A DNA stretch of 64,000 nt from Prolixibacteraceae bacterium. GTDB lineage: Bacteria > Bacteroidota > Bacteroidia > Bacteroidales > Prolixibacteraceae. Made by a program: the position numbers and the translations under genes. Positions within the stretch are counted from its first letter, which is position 1. Every line of letters starts with the position of its first letter. The DNA is taken from positions 62,001 through 126,000 of the forward strand of contig JAOARB010000029.1 in assembly GCA_025210775.1 (NCBI GenBank). The letters run 5' to 3'. Under the pieces are notes generated by a model, which saw only the letters and a list, made by a program, of their open reading frames with translations, was not told the DNA's origin and ran no database searches. Of the stretch, positions 56,122-64,000 are shown in pieces.

Positions 56122-57060
56122 TCAGATACTTTTAGAATTAGAATCTTTTTTACCAACGAGCTTACTATCTAAAGTATTTATTCTTAAAGGCAATACTACT
56201 TTGAAACAACCTCCAATGATACCGATGCCATTGCTTACATTTGTTGGAAGTTGAATTCTTTTAACTGTAGTGTCATTGTATTCTTGGTTCTGTATGGCAG
56301 ATCGATATAAATAATTATAATACTTTATATCAACAGATTTAACCCAAACGGCGTATTCTGAAGAGAAACCATCAAAATAGAAATCCCTTGAAGAGAAAGA
56401 CAACTCTTTTGAACCATTAGCAGCAATTCGTAAGAAGATGGTTTTAAATGGAGTTTCAAATTCATTATACTTATTATTATCCACGTCCATATCTCTTGTA
56501 AGTATAGGCACAGAACTGATTGTTTGAACAGAAGTCGATTCTTGTTGATGTGACAAATAAAACTCTTTCTGCATAAGTGAGATAGTACAAAATACCTCTT
56601 TATCAGTTGGATTAATAATAGATAAAGAGAGAGATACATTTCCATCTATCATTTGTGATGTAAGGTTATTCACTTCAATTGCTTCAGGTACGATTACATT
56701 TGCAGAGGAAGAAAAACCATCGGTATTGGCATTCAATTCATAGGTAGATCCTGGTGTAATTGATATTTTATCCGATTGCCATTTATCTTTAGACGAAAAG
56801 GATAGTGGTAAAGAGACCTTACGATTGACATCTTTCAATAGTAAACTCCCCTTTTGAATTGCTTTATGGGAAGTTCCTTTTCCTAAATTTCCTGCTATTC
56901 CCCAGAAAAGTTGAACCTCATCAAGCTGATTAATTTCTCCTAGAAGTATAGCTCTACTCTTAGGGACAACTAGATCAACTTTAGAGATCTTTTCTTCACA
57001 AGAAAAGAACATCAGAGAAAACAGCAATATCATATACCTATAATAGAATACTTTTTTCAT
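56122..57060 (-). CDS. Second DUF4249-like surface lipoprotein
   Basis: 312 residues. The signal ends at C21 (LFSLMFFSCEEKISK). It is shorter than the other DUF4249 gene but shares its plan: a strand-rich front with ISITPGSTYELNANTDGF (the equivalent of the RYKLEVEIP block) and the tail VSNGIGIIGGCFKVVLPL, parallel to GVGIFGGSNKSVTPLYY in the neighbour. It starts 2 bp after the STN-type receptor stop, so it is that receptor's partner. The divergence between the two DUF4249 proteins suggests different ligands. Confidence 0.82.
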   Translation of the reverse strand: MKKVFYYRYMILLFSLMFFSCEEKISKVDLVVPKSRAILLGEINQLDEVQLFWGIAGNLGKGTSHKAIQKGSLLLKDVNRKVSLPLSFSSKDKWQSDKISITPGSTYELNANTDGFSSSANVIVPEAIEVNNLTSQMIDGNVSLSLSIINPTDKEVFCTISLMQKEFYLSHQQESTSVQTISSVPILTRDMDVDNNKYNEFETPFKTIFLRIAANGSKELSFSSRDFYFDGFSSEYAVWVKSVDIKYYNYLYRSAIQNQEYNDTTVKRIQLPTNVSNGIGIIGGCFKVVLPLRINTLDSKLVGKKDSNSKSI

Positions 57061-57062
57061 AA

Positions 57063-59633
57063 CTAAAAAGAATAACTAAAACCTAAATAAGGGAAACAAT
57101 TCATTAATTTCATTTCATTGATCTCCACTTTGTTTTCATTAGAATCAATGGTAGAGGATAACATAAATGAATAAGGATTAGCGACAAGGTTATTAATACC
57201 AAAATTCACTTTCCATTTATTCTCTCGTTTGGTTGTTCTTGTATAACATCCACCAATATTGACGTAATAATTATCTCTCAAACGATAATTATTAGGTTTC
57301 TTCACTTGATAATTCACCTTGCCTACATCTTCATAATTCTGAATCCCAATTACTTCATCGATATTCGGCATAGTATATTCAGGCAAGGTAACCGGAACTC
57401 CCGTGCTGTATCCCGCTGAGGTAAAGAGTTGAACAGAACTCGAAATATTACAATTGATTAATGCATTTATTCTATTTCGGATGTCTCCATTGCTCGAGAA
57501 GAAATCTCCATCGTTAAGCTCTTTATATCTATCTTCAGAAGTCATCCAACCGTAAGAGACTTCAAATCCCGCCAATTTTCCTTTAACCTTATATTGAAAA
57601 TCAAATCCCTTCACTCTTCGATTACCAATATGAATACGATCCTCAAAACGAGGAGCTACATAATCGGAATAAACGATCTGACCATCACGGTAACGAATTA
57701 TTCCTTTAAGCTCCTTCTTATAAGCTTGTAGTTTTATATGACCAAATTTCTCTAAATCAACATTGATTCCTGCCTCCACAACATTAGACTTCTCGGGAGC
57801 AATCTCAACACTACTAGGAGCTCTTAGTTCGTTAGGTAGGGCAATAGCACCCAACGTAATCTCATGTTGAAATTGAGTTAGTTGAGAATAAGACATATAG
57901 AATTCGGTATTCATCCAAGGATGATAGGAAACAACAAATCGTGGCAGGAGGTAATGATATTGTTTTTGTCGAACAAAATATGATGTGGTATTTAATCCAG
58001 CACGTATATTTAGATAATCTGTAGGAAGCCATTGCCCTTCCCAGAATCCTACAGCATGAATAGAATTATCTTTTAGTACCTTAGGATAAACTTGTTCTGT
58101 ATAATCTGCATTAATAGGGGTTAATGGATATTCGAAATGCAGATAATTTAATTTCAAACCAAAAGTATGACTCCAATGATTTGAAACAGAATATTGGAAT
58201 TGCGTTTTAATCGCCACATCATAAATACGATTTTTCAACTCCAAATTAATGTTCTCATCAACAAAATGATTACTCCCAATATGATTATTATAGGCACTAT
58301 AAGTAACAGACGTTTCTTGAAATAGCTTGGTACTATGTACATGATTCCATCTAAATGTACCTAATAAGTTTCCCCAATCTAAACCAAAACTATCAAAACC
58401 ACCAAAGATATCATCATCAAGAGCAAACTTATCATGACCAGTATAAAGCGAAAAAAAGAATCGATTCTCGCTATCTAAAATATAGTTGGTTTTTATATTT
58501 AGATCATATAAGTTTAATCGTACTCCGGTAAAGAAAGCATCAATAAAACTTCGGCGTAGTGCCGCAACAAATGACATCTTATTTCTAATGATAGGACCTT
58601 CTACAAATGCTGAAAGCACCAATGGATTTACAGATATATTCCCATGATACTCCTTCATATTTCCATCTTTTGTTCTTATGTCTAAAACAGAAGAGAGACG
58701 TCCATTATATTTTGCAGGGAAAGAACCATTATAGAAATAAACTTGTTTGATTGCTTCTGAATTGAATATCGAGAAGATACCACCAAAATGATTAAAATTA
58801 TAGACAGGAATACCATCAATTAACACCAAGTTATGGCTATAATTACCACCTCTAACACTAAAACCTCCAGTACCTTCAGCTCCACTAATGACACCTGATT
58901 TCGTTCTTAAAGATTTTACAAAGTCTTTTTCTCCCAATAGACTTGTAGAAAACTCCATGTCCTTATTAGAGATCAACTCACAATTAGAGAGATCCACAGA
59001 AGTAAAGATGGGTTTTACCAACACCTCCGAAAGCGTATGTGAACCAAGCATAAGATTGAAATCATGAGTGATATTTTCTTTTCCTTCAGGAATAGTAAAA
59101 ACCTGTTTCTTATATCCCAATGAATTAGCAACAAGATATTTAGTACCCTTTTTCAATTTCAAACTATAGAATCCATAGTCATTTGTAGCAATACCTTTCT
59201 TGCTTTCTGGATCATATACAATCCCATCAATTAAGGTCTCACGAGAAATTGCTTCCCTAACAAAGCCCGAAACAACTATAAAATTGTCTATACGTGACTT
59301 ATCAATAACCAAAAAGATTTTTCTCTTCTTAATGACATATTTAAGATCTGTCTTTTCAATTATATTTTGAAGAAGATCTTCTATCGAATAGGATCCATCC
59401 GAAAATTGAATCGCAAGTGAAAGATTGAGATCATTGGAACTATATGCCAACTTAAAACCTTTAGACTCAATATAATCCAACACCTCTTTTGTCTTCCACA
59501 CCGTCGATTTATCTAGAGTTAAAACCTTTTTAGATAAACCCTCTTTATTTTGAGCTATAGCGGACCAAGTAGTCATACAAATCAATAACAAAGTAATGAT
59601 TTGAAGTCTAACTTGATTTTTGTTTATTCTCAT
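57063..59633 (-). CDS. TonB-dependent receptor with N-terminal STN signalling domain
   Basis: 856 residues. The signal peptide (ITLLLICMTTWSAIAQNKEG) is followed by an STN domain at about 38-110 (YIESKGFKLAYSSNDLNLSL, YSIEDLLQNIIEKTDLKYVI), a carboxypeptidase-like domain (about 115-195) and a plug (FVKSLRTKSGVISGAEGTGG, VLIDGIPVYNFNHFGGIFSI, YNGRLSSVLDIRTKDGNMKE). The STN domain in FecA-type receptors touches the periplasmic part of a FecR protein to report ligand binding. Here the fecR-type gene overlaps this start by 26 bp, which fits such a signalling pair. A DUF4249 partner follows after 2 bp. The ligand is unknown. Confidence 0.93.
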   Translation of the reverse strand: MRINKNQVRLQIITLLLICMTTWSAIAQNKEGLSKKVLTLDKSTVWKTKEVLDYIESKGFKLAYSSNDLNLSLAIQFSDGSYSIEDLLQNIIEKTDLKYVIKKRKIFLVIDKSRIDNFIVVSGFVREAISRETLIDGIVYDPESKKGIATNDYGFYSLKLKKGTKYLVANSLGYKKQVFTIPEGKENITHDFNLMLGSHTLSEVLVKPIFTSVDLSNCELISNKDMEFSTSLLGEKDFVKSLRTKSGVISGAEGTGGFSVRGGNYSHNLVLIDGIPVYNFNHFGGIFSIFNSEAIKQVYFYNGSFPAKYNGRLSSVLDIRTKDGNMKEYHGNISVNPLVLSAFVEGPIIRNKMSFVAALRRSFIDAFFTGVRLNLYDLNIKTNYILDSENRFFFSLYTGHDKFALDDDIFGGFDSFGLDWGNLLGTFRWNHVHSTKLFQETSVTYSAYNNHIGSNHFVDENINLELKNRIYDVAIKTQFQYSVSNHWSHTFGLKLNYLHFEYPLTPINADYTEQVYPKVLKDNSIHAVGFWEGQWLPTDYLNIRAGLNTTSYFVRQKQYHYLLPRFVVSYHPWMNTEFYMSYSQLTQFQHEITLGAIALPNELRAPSSVEIAPEKSNVVEAGINVDLEKFGHIKLQAYKKELKGIIRYRDGQIVYSDYVAPRFEDRIHIGNRRVKGFDFQYKVKGKLAGFEVSYGWMTSEDRYKELNDGDFFSSNGDIRNRINALINCNISSSVQLFTSAGYSTGVPVTLPEYTMPNIDEVIGIQNYEDVGKVNYQVKKPNNYRLRDNYYVNIGGCYTRTTKRENKWKVNFGINNLVANPYSFMLSSTIDSNENKVEINEMKLMNCFPYLGFSYSF

Positions 59634-60567
59634 CTATTATCAAAGAATCTTTATAATTTATCACCTTAAAATTAAATAGCAATTGAAGTTCATTTAAAGA
59701 CTCTTCTAAAGATTGTTGGTTAAATTCAATGGTAGCTTTATGACCAGACCAATCTTGCTTTTGAACAATCTTCTTATGGTGAACTTTTGCTAAGGTGTCA
59801 AAGATATAAGATAATGATGCATCATCAAATCTTAAAACCCTTGTTTTCCAAGACATAAAGTTCGAATCATCGTTCTTCTGCTTTGTCAATTGCTTCGATT
59901 GATACACTCCTTTTTCTCCTGGAGTAAGAATAACTTGTCGCCCTTGAGAATCCGAAAAAGATACTTTCCCTGTATTCACCACCACTTCCACATGATGGCC
60001 TCCTGTAGAATGAATATTAAAAGAAGTACCCAAAACGGTCACTTTCGTTCCATCTACGGATATTGTAAAAGGACGTTGTTTATCTTTGGCAACACTAAAG
60101 AATGCCTCTCCCTTTAGAGTAACCTCTCTTTTATTAGAAGCAAATTTGGATGGGTAAGAAAATGTGGCATTTCTGTTTAAAGTAACCACTGTTCCATCAT
60201 TCAATACAACTTCCATCATCTCGTTGGCTACCACCATACGATCACTATTTTCAAAAAGGTGATATAATGCCCCCAACCCAATTAATACAATAATTGAAGC
60301 TGCGATGCGCCATCCCGAAAGAGAAAAACGCCCCTTTATATTTTTCTCTTCTCTCAAAGAAAGATCCTTATTGGCAACAAAATCATGCCAACCATCAGCA
60401 ACATCAAATTTGTCACTATAATCCTTCAAATGAGTAGCATCCATCAATGATTTTAATTGTGCATACTCCTCTTGATGCGCTTCGATCCATTCTGCAAGTA
60501 CTCTCTCTTCCTCAACACTTGTTTGCTTAGAGAAATGCTTGGCTAATATGTTGTCGATATCGATCAT
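59608..60567 (-). CDS. FecR-family anti-sigma factor
   Basis: 319 residues. The cytoplasmic N-terminal helix region (about 1-85, NILAKHFSKQTSVEEERVLA, EWIEAHQEEYAQLKSLM) binds the sigma factor. A membrane helix is at about 89-107 (IAASIIVLIGLGALYHLF). The periplasmic FecR domain follows (EVVLNDGTVVTLNRNATFSY, VTLKGEAFFSVAKDKQRPFT, VTVLGTSFNIHSTGGHHVEV), then a C-terminal DUF4974 domain (IEFNQQSLEESLNELQLLFN). It lies 29 bp after the sigma gene and overlaps the receptor gene by 26 bp, indicating translational coupling. Confidence 0.94.
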   Translation of the reverse strand: MIDIDNILAKHFSKQTSVEEERVLAEWIEAHQEEYAQLKSLMDATHLKDYSDKFDVADGWHDFVANKDLSLREEKNIKGRFSLSGWRIAASIIVLIGLGALYHLFENSDRMVVANEMMEVVLNDGTVVTLNRNATFSYPSKFASNKREVTLKGEAFFSVAKDKQRPFTISVDGTKVTVLGTSFNIHSTGGHHVEVVVNTGKVSFSDSQGRQVILTPGEKGVYQSKQLTKQKNDDSNFMSWKTRVLRFDDASLSYIFDTLAKVHHKKIVQKQDWSGHKATIEFNQQSLEESLNELQLLFNFKVINYKDSLIIDENKQKSS

Positions 60568-60596
60568 GTCTCGAAATTTCTTTTTATTATTACTAC

Positions 60597-61154
60597 CTAA
60601 AAATGACTAAGTAAAAGCATCAGAACAATCATCATCGCCACAGGGATAGGATTCTTCTTTAGATACTCTCTCATTAATTTAATTGCCTTTCCCATCTGGT
60701 TCTCTACTGTTTTTAAAGAGATATCTAGATCTTTAGCAATCTCTCCATAGGTCATAGATTCCAAACGACTCATCTTAAAAATGACGGCACATTTTGGGGG
60801 TAAGATAGACAGCGCCTTTTCGATATACTGATTCGTATCGAATTCATGTTTTTCACTATCCTGATTTTCCATTTCAAGCTTATTTAAAACACCATCATCC
60901 TCAACAGACAAATGATGTATCTTCTTTCTAAGTAATGAGATACAGTTATTTCGTACAGCTGTAAATAGATAGTACTGTGCTTTGGGATCATCCACAAGTT
61001 CTTTCTTATGCGACCACACCTTAATAAACACCTCTTGAACGACATCTTTACTCTCACTCTCATCTTTTAGATAGTTATATGCAAGAGAACATAAGCTTGC
61101 ATAGTGCTTATCAAAAAGAAGATGAAATTTATCTATATCTACACTTTTAGTCAT
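60597..61154 (-). CDS. ECF RNA polymerase sigma factor with hydrophobic C-terminal tail
   Basis: 185 residues. Sigma region 2 is present (LFDKHYASLCSLAYNYLKDE, SKDVVQEVFIKVWSHKKEL) and region 4 (LSILPPKCAVIFKMSRLESM, YGEIAKDLDISLKTVENQMG). After region 4 the chain ends in KNPIPVAMMIVLMLLLSHF, a hydrophobic tail long enough to sit in the membrane. It would direct RNA polymerase to the receptor operon when released by the FecR protein encoded downstream. Similar tails occur in other Bacteroidota ECF factors as I know them, but their role is unclear. Confidence 0.93.
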   Translation of the reverse strand: MTKSVDIDKFHLLFDKHYASLCSLAYNYLKDESESKDVVQEVFIKVWSHKKELVDDPKAQYYLFTAVRNNCISLLRKKIHHLSVEDDGVLNKLEMENQDSEKHEFDTNQYIEKALSILPPKCAVIFKMSRLESMTYGEIAKDLDISLKTVENQMGKAIKLMREYLKKNPIPVAMMIVLMLLLSHF

Positions 61155-61277
61155 AAAACTCGACTTTCATTAATCTTAAGTCATTTTGACCCAATAATAC
61201 AAAATAATCTTTATTATCCAACAATAACTATCTAAGTATTAACAGGTAACATGATTTCTTTTAAAGAAAAGAAAAAA

Positions 61278-61302
61278 ACCTCATGACCTTTGGCCATGAG
61301 GT
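61278..61302 (-). terminator. Intrinsic terminator of the lipoprotein/barrel operon
   Basis: On the minus strand ACCTCATGGCC (61302-61292), AAA, GGTCATGAGGT (61288-61278) and then TTTTTTCTTTTC. A strong stem with a T run, 85 bp after the stop of the unknown lipoprotein gene. Confidence 0.85.
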
Positions 61303-61386
61303 CGAACTAAACAAATATTCAATTTATTTTTAAATATTCACTGATCGATGATATTCATATAAATTAAAAACAAAATTCTTTCTGGA

Positions 61387-62091
61387 CTATTGAATTATAA
61401 TATCTTTTTCTATAACAGTTCCATAGGTTACTTGTCCGCCTACACCTCCATCATTCATCTTTAGTGAATTAAATCTGTGTTTACGAAGAAGCTCAACTTT
61501 TGCAGGTCCTTTCACAAGACCATCTTCTTTTAATTTAGCTATTTTTAAAGAGACAGCTCCTCTGGTCGAAACAGAATAGAGCGTCATTTTCTCATTCTGC
61601 CTAATAGTTAACCATATACTTTCTCCAGTGTCAATAGCACCACCTTGCCATGTAAAAACATTTTCTCCATCTAAATATAGAGAGGAAAAACCATTGGCAA
61701 AGTTTACCATTGGTGCTAATTGCACTAGAAAAGTATGATCAAAATGCGTACCCGCATTTTTTGTATACACAACATCAACATCTTTAAAACCGTTTGTCTT
61801 CCACGAGTAGAAATAATGGGAAAGGATGGAGTATTCTTTCTCTGCCTCACCATTAAATCTTACTCTGGAATCCCCAAAGAGAGTTATTCTTACCCCCGTA
61901 ACGCCACTCTCTCTGAAAGTCGCTTTAACCTCAGTTATATTTTGAGTCTTATTATAAACCACATAATAATCCTGATAAACAGGAATATCTGGTTTAAGAC
62001 TAGTAGAATCTATACTTTGGCAACAAACCAATCCCCATAATAGAAATTGGACTAGCACAACCTTTACAATAACAGCCAAATACTTAATCAT
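61387..62091 (-). CDS. Secreted lipoprotein of unknown function
   Basis: 234 residues from the ATG at 62091; the open frame extends 14 residues further upstream into the previous gene. The signal peptide (MIKYLAVIVKVVLVQFLLWG) ends at a double Cys (LVCCQSIDS), so the protein is probably lipid-anchored. The mature part is beta-rich (YQDYYVVYNKTQNITEVKAT, GVRITLFGDSRVRFNGEAEK, DHTFLVQLAPMVNFANGFSS) with no motif I recognise. Its start is 10 bp after the stop of the small barrel gene, so the two form an operon and may act together at the outer membrane. Confidence 0.75.
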   Translation of the reverse strand: MIKYLAVIVKVVLVQFLLWGLVCCQSIDSTSLKPDIPVYQDYYVVYNKTQNITEVKATFRESGVTGVRITLFGDSRVRFNGEAEKEYSILSHYFYSWKTNGFKDVDVVYTKNAGTHFDHTFLVQLAPMVNFANGFSSLYLDGENVFTWQGGAIDTGESIWLTIRQNEKMTLYSVSTRGAVSLKIAKLKEDGLVKGPAKVELLRKHRFNSLKMNDGGVGGQVTYGTVIEKDIIIQ

Positions 62092-62101
62092 ATCCAATGC
62101 C

Positions 62102-62701
62102 TTACAATTGATAGGAAGCCCCCAAATTGGCAATTCCTTTATATCCCATACCTAATTCAAAAAACACTCCCAATCGCTTTCCAGCTCGAATACCAATGGC
62201 ATTAAACTGTATATTCATCAAATATCTTTTATCGTTCTCTGAACGCATCTCTTCATTAGACAACACATCCCAAATAAAAGTATATGCTATAGAGAGACCA
62301 GAATAAATCTGCAACCAATCATTGGATACATACAAATAACTTACACCAGCTCCGACAGAAAGGAAATAACCTTTTACATTAGAAACATATTCAGAATGCT
62401 GGTACATATCCTTTTCTATATTCTGATAACTCACTTCAAATAGAGAGAACCATTCCTCTGTCAATGGATATTTATACCCTAAATTTAATGCAGGAAATGT
62501 GTAAATATCATCATAAGTTACTCCACCTAAAGTAAAGATCGTTTCAAAAAGATCTGAACTCATATCTATCACATCATTTGATGTTATCACACCAAGACCA
62601 ACAACCAACTCATGCCTTTTATCGACCTGTGCAGAAACACTCAGTTCCATCATAAAAAACAGAAACAGTAAATTGATCAGTTTACCTATTTTCCCCCTCA
62701 T
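62102..62701 (-). CDS. Small outer-membrane beta-barrel protein
   Basis: 199 residues from the ATG at 62701 (MRGKIGKLINLLFLFFMMEL), which gives a clean signal peptide ending at SVSAQ; the longer frame lacks one at the right place. The rest alternates as amphipathic strands with aromatic girdles (RHELVVGLGVITSND, WFSLFEVSYQNIEK, GYFLSVGAGVSYLYVSND, LGVFFELGMGYKG) and ends in ASYQL. It is probably an eight- to ten-strand barrel. Function is unknown. It is transcribed together with the unknown lipoprotein gene downstream. Confidence 0.78.
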   Translation of the reverse strand: MRGKIGKLINLLFLFFMMELSVSAQVDKRHELVVGLGVITSNDVIDMSSDLFETIFTLGGVTYDDIYTFPALNLGYKYPLTEEWFSLFEVSYQNIEKDMYQHSEYVSNVKGYFLSVGAGVSYLYVSNDWLQIYSGLSIAYTFIWDVLSNEEMRSENDKRYLMNIQFNAIGIRAGKRLGVFFELGMGYKGIANLGASYQL

Positions 62702-62859
62702 TAAATATATTTTCAAAATATCCATTGAAACAAAACATCTCAATAACACTAATAACACGTCAAAAAGGGGAGATACCCCTATTCTAAAAACATCTTTTTT
62801 TTACAAAAAATTCAAATCAACACACAAAACACACATTAACAGAAAGTTATAAACAAAAA

Positions 62860-62894
62860 AAAGATTGTATCATCACCAAAATGATACAATCTTT
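62860..62894 (-). terminator. Intrinsic terminator of the NfeD-family gene
   Basis: AAAGATTGTATCAT (62860-62873) and ATGATACAATCTTT (62881-62894) form a perfect 14-bp stem with a 7-nt loop. On the minus strand a TTTTTTTGTTTAT tail follows. Confidence 0.88.
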
Positions 62895-62955
62895 CTATTA
62901 TAAGTATGTCGACTTAAATACAAGTCGGACAATAAAATTTAAGTCAAAACAATTA

Positions 62956-64000
62956 CTATTGGGATCTTTCTTTTTCTACCACAAGTTTTCCCATATTATA
63001 ACCAACAACAACAATGTTCTCTCCACATTCAATCATTCCCAAAGGAGTCGTTGCGTCATAGATAACTCCATCTATTTTGATCTTGCCAACAGGTCTTAAT
63101 ACAGAAACCACGGAACCTGTTTTCCCTTTCATTGAGATCAAACCTTCTCTTTCAACAACTCTACTTTCCTCTTCTTCCAATGCAGAATGAAGACCGAACA
63201 ACCTAAATAACGGAGAATCGGACGTAGACAGTCGTTTCCCAATAAAGATCATTATAATAATGGCAACAAAGATCGATCCTAAAACAATATTTAAGGCCGT
63301 TGTGATAGAAGAGACTTCTACCCCTTCAAAATCGAACACATCATTGTCTACAAGAGCCAATACCAAAGAACCGATAATACACAATATCCCAGAAATACCA
63401 GTGAATCCAAATCCCGGAATCACAAAGATCTCTAAAAATAAAAGTATAATACCAATACCAAAGATCATCACTTCCCATGCTGCAGCCAAACCAAAGATAT
63501 ACAATGGTATAAAGAACAATCCACCTGCAAGAAGAACCAATGCAAATGGACTAATCGAGCCCGGCATCTTCAGTCCTGAGAAAAGACCAACCATTAGGAA
63601 TATGACCAGCACAACGGGCAAGAACGAAGAGACAAAAAATCGTATAAAACGGTCTGACAATGAATATTCATACGCAGTAACTTGTTCTTTACTGAAGTTT
63701 AATCTTGAATATACTGTAGCCAGATCTTCTGTGATAGCATCACAGTAGCGATATTTCAAAGCCTCTTCTGCTGTAAATGTAAGCACCTTCCCTTTCTCAC
63801 TAATCCCTTCAATCTCGAGATCTTCATCAACCATTGCCTCTGCAATTAAAGGATCACGTCGCCAAACTTCCTCTCCATCTTCATCGACAACCTTTCCTTT
63901 CGCTTCGGCAGTAGCTCTCATCGTAGCTCGTTGATAGCTTTGGTACTTATCTGGCATTGCAGCTCCATCAAGTCCCACAACCGTAGCTGCACCGATACTT
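62956..64000 (-). CDS. NfeD-family membrane protease, 3' part (5' end outside window)
   Basis: The frame stays open to the window end, so about the first third is missing. The visible part starts in the ClpP-like serine protease domain (SIGAATVV, then MPDKYQSYQRATMRA, where a Lys near the start could be the dyad base). Then come EEVWRRDPLIAEAMVDEDLE and FTAEEALKYRYCDAI. Four or five membrane helices follow (FLPVVLVIFLMVGLFSG, ALVLLAGGLFFIPLYIFGLA, FGIGIILLFLEIFVIPGFGF, GISGILCIIGSLVLALVDND). The C-terminal OB-like NfeD domain (ISMKGKTGSVVSVLRPVGKI, IKIDGVIYDATT) closes the chain. These proteins accompany stomatin/flotillin-type proteins in membrane quality control; such a partner is not visible here. 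Confidence 0.9.
   Translation of the reverse strand, partial: SIGAATVVGLDGAAMPDKYQSYQRATMRATAEAKGKVVDEDGEEVWRRDPLIAEAMVDEDLEIEGISEKGKVLTFTAEEALKYRYCDAITEDLATVYSRLNFSKEQVTAYEYSLSDRFIRFFVSSFLPVVLVIFLMVGLFSGLKMPGSISPFALVLLAGGLFFIPLYIFGLAAAWEVMIFGIGIILLFLEIFVIPGFGFTGISGILCIIGSLVLALVDNDVFDFEGVEVSSITTALNIVLGSIFVAIIIMIFIGKRLSTSDSPLFRLFGLHSALEEEESRVVEREGLISMKGKTGSVVSVLRPVGKIKIDGVIYDATTPLGMIECGENIVVVGYNMGKLVVEKERSQ

Noticed and set aside
63260..63748. 162-codon frame antisense to the NfeD-family gene
   Set aside because: The opposite strand encodes recognisable membrane helices; the antisense product is K/N/P/I-rich without any motif.

Overview
The window is a chromosomal stretch from a member of the Bacteroidota. 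This rests on a SusC/SusD pair with a hybrid two-component regulator, a sigma/FecR system feeding two TonB-dependent receptor/DUF4249 pairs, a GldF-GldG gliding-motility ABC transporter subunit, and promoters of the Bacteroidota type (TTTG, about 19 bp, TAnnTTTG). The DNA is AT-rich and housekeeping genes dominate. A marine or anaerobic Bacteroidia lineage (Marinilabiliales/Prolixibacteraceae-like) is my guess from gene style, not something shown directly. I see no phage, integrase, transposase, CRISPR array, rRNA or tRNA.

Layout. 1-2995: left-edge accessory locus with two tandem retropepsin-like/PDZ proteins (the first with degraded catalytic motifs), a 3' fragment of an HlyD-type secretion adaptor, and a small HTH protein. 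3108-5785 (minus): FAH-family hydrolase, DEDDh exonuclease, DNA clamp dnaN. 5987-10670 (minus): surE, a small membrane protein, lpxB and a fused gldF-gldG. 10671-11618: long divergent spacer with an 11-bp repeat array. 11619-15543 (plus): glycosyltransferase, RelA/SpoT homologue, Fur-family regulator. 16105-25038 (minus): hybrid two-component regulator, a likely 37-residue membrane peptide, SusC, SusD, with a triple 22-bp-spaced direct repeat between regulator and target genes. 25225-32482: purT, a cobalamin-binding-type radical SAM protein, an acyl-CoA synthetase, a PH-like membrane protein, a CAT-like acyltransferase and a YccF protein.

32584-39797: pyrG-yidC, a DUF349 protein, trmD, a RibD/DHFR-like reductase. 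39948-40511: nucleosidase. 40512-41446: a second long divergent spacer with another 11-bp repeat array. 41447-45241: an HGSNAT/DUF5009-type membrane acyltransferase and an outer-membrane beta-barrel receptor. 45283-52274: a RecB/AddB-like nuclease, then sucA-sucB of the 2-oxoglutarate dehydrogenase complex. 52355-61154 (minus): ECF sigma factor, FecR anti-sigma, TonB receptor with STN signalling domain, two DUF4249 lipoproteins, second TonB receptor. 61387-64000 (minus): an unknown lipoprotein, a small barrel protein and the 3' part of an NfeD-family membrane protease.

The most unusual signal is noncoding. Two unrelated 11-bp tandem arrays (11160-11308 and 40996-41127) share one architecture: three or four inverted units, a turn, then eight or nine forward units in the same 11-bp phase. 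Both sit about 485 bp from the minus-strand start codon and about 315 bp from the plus-strand start codon of a roughly 940-bp divergent spacer.
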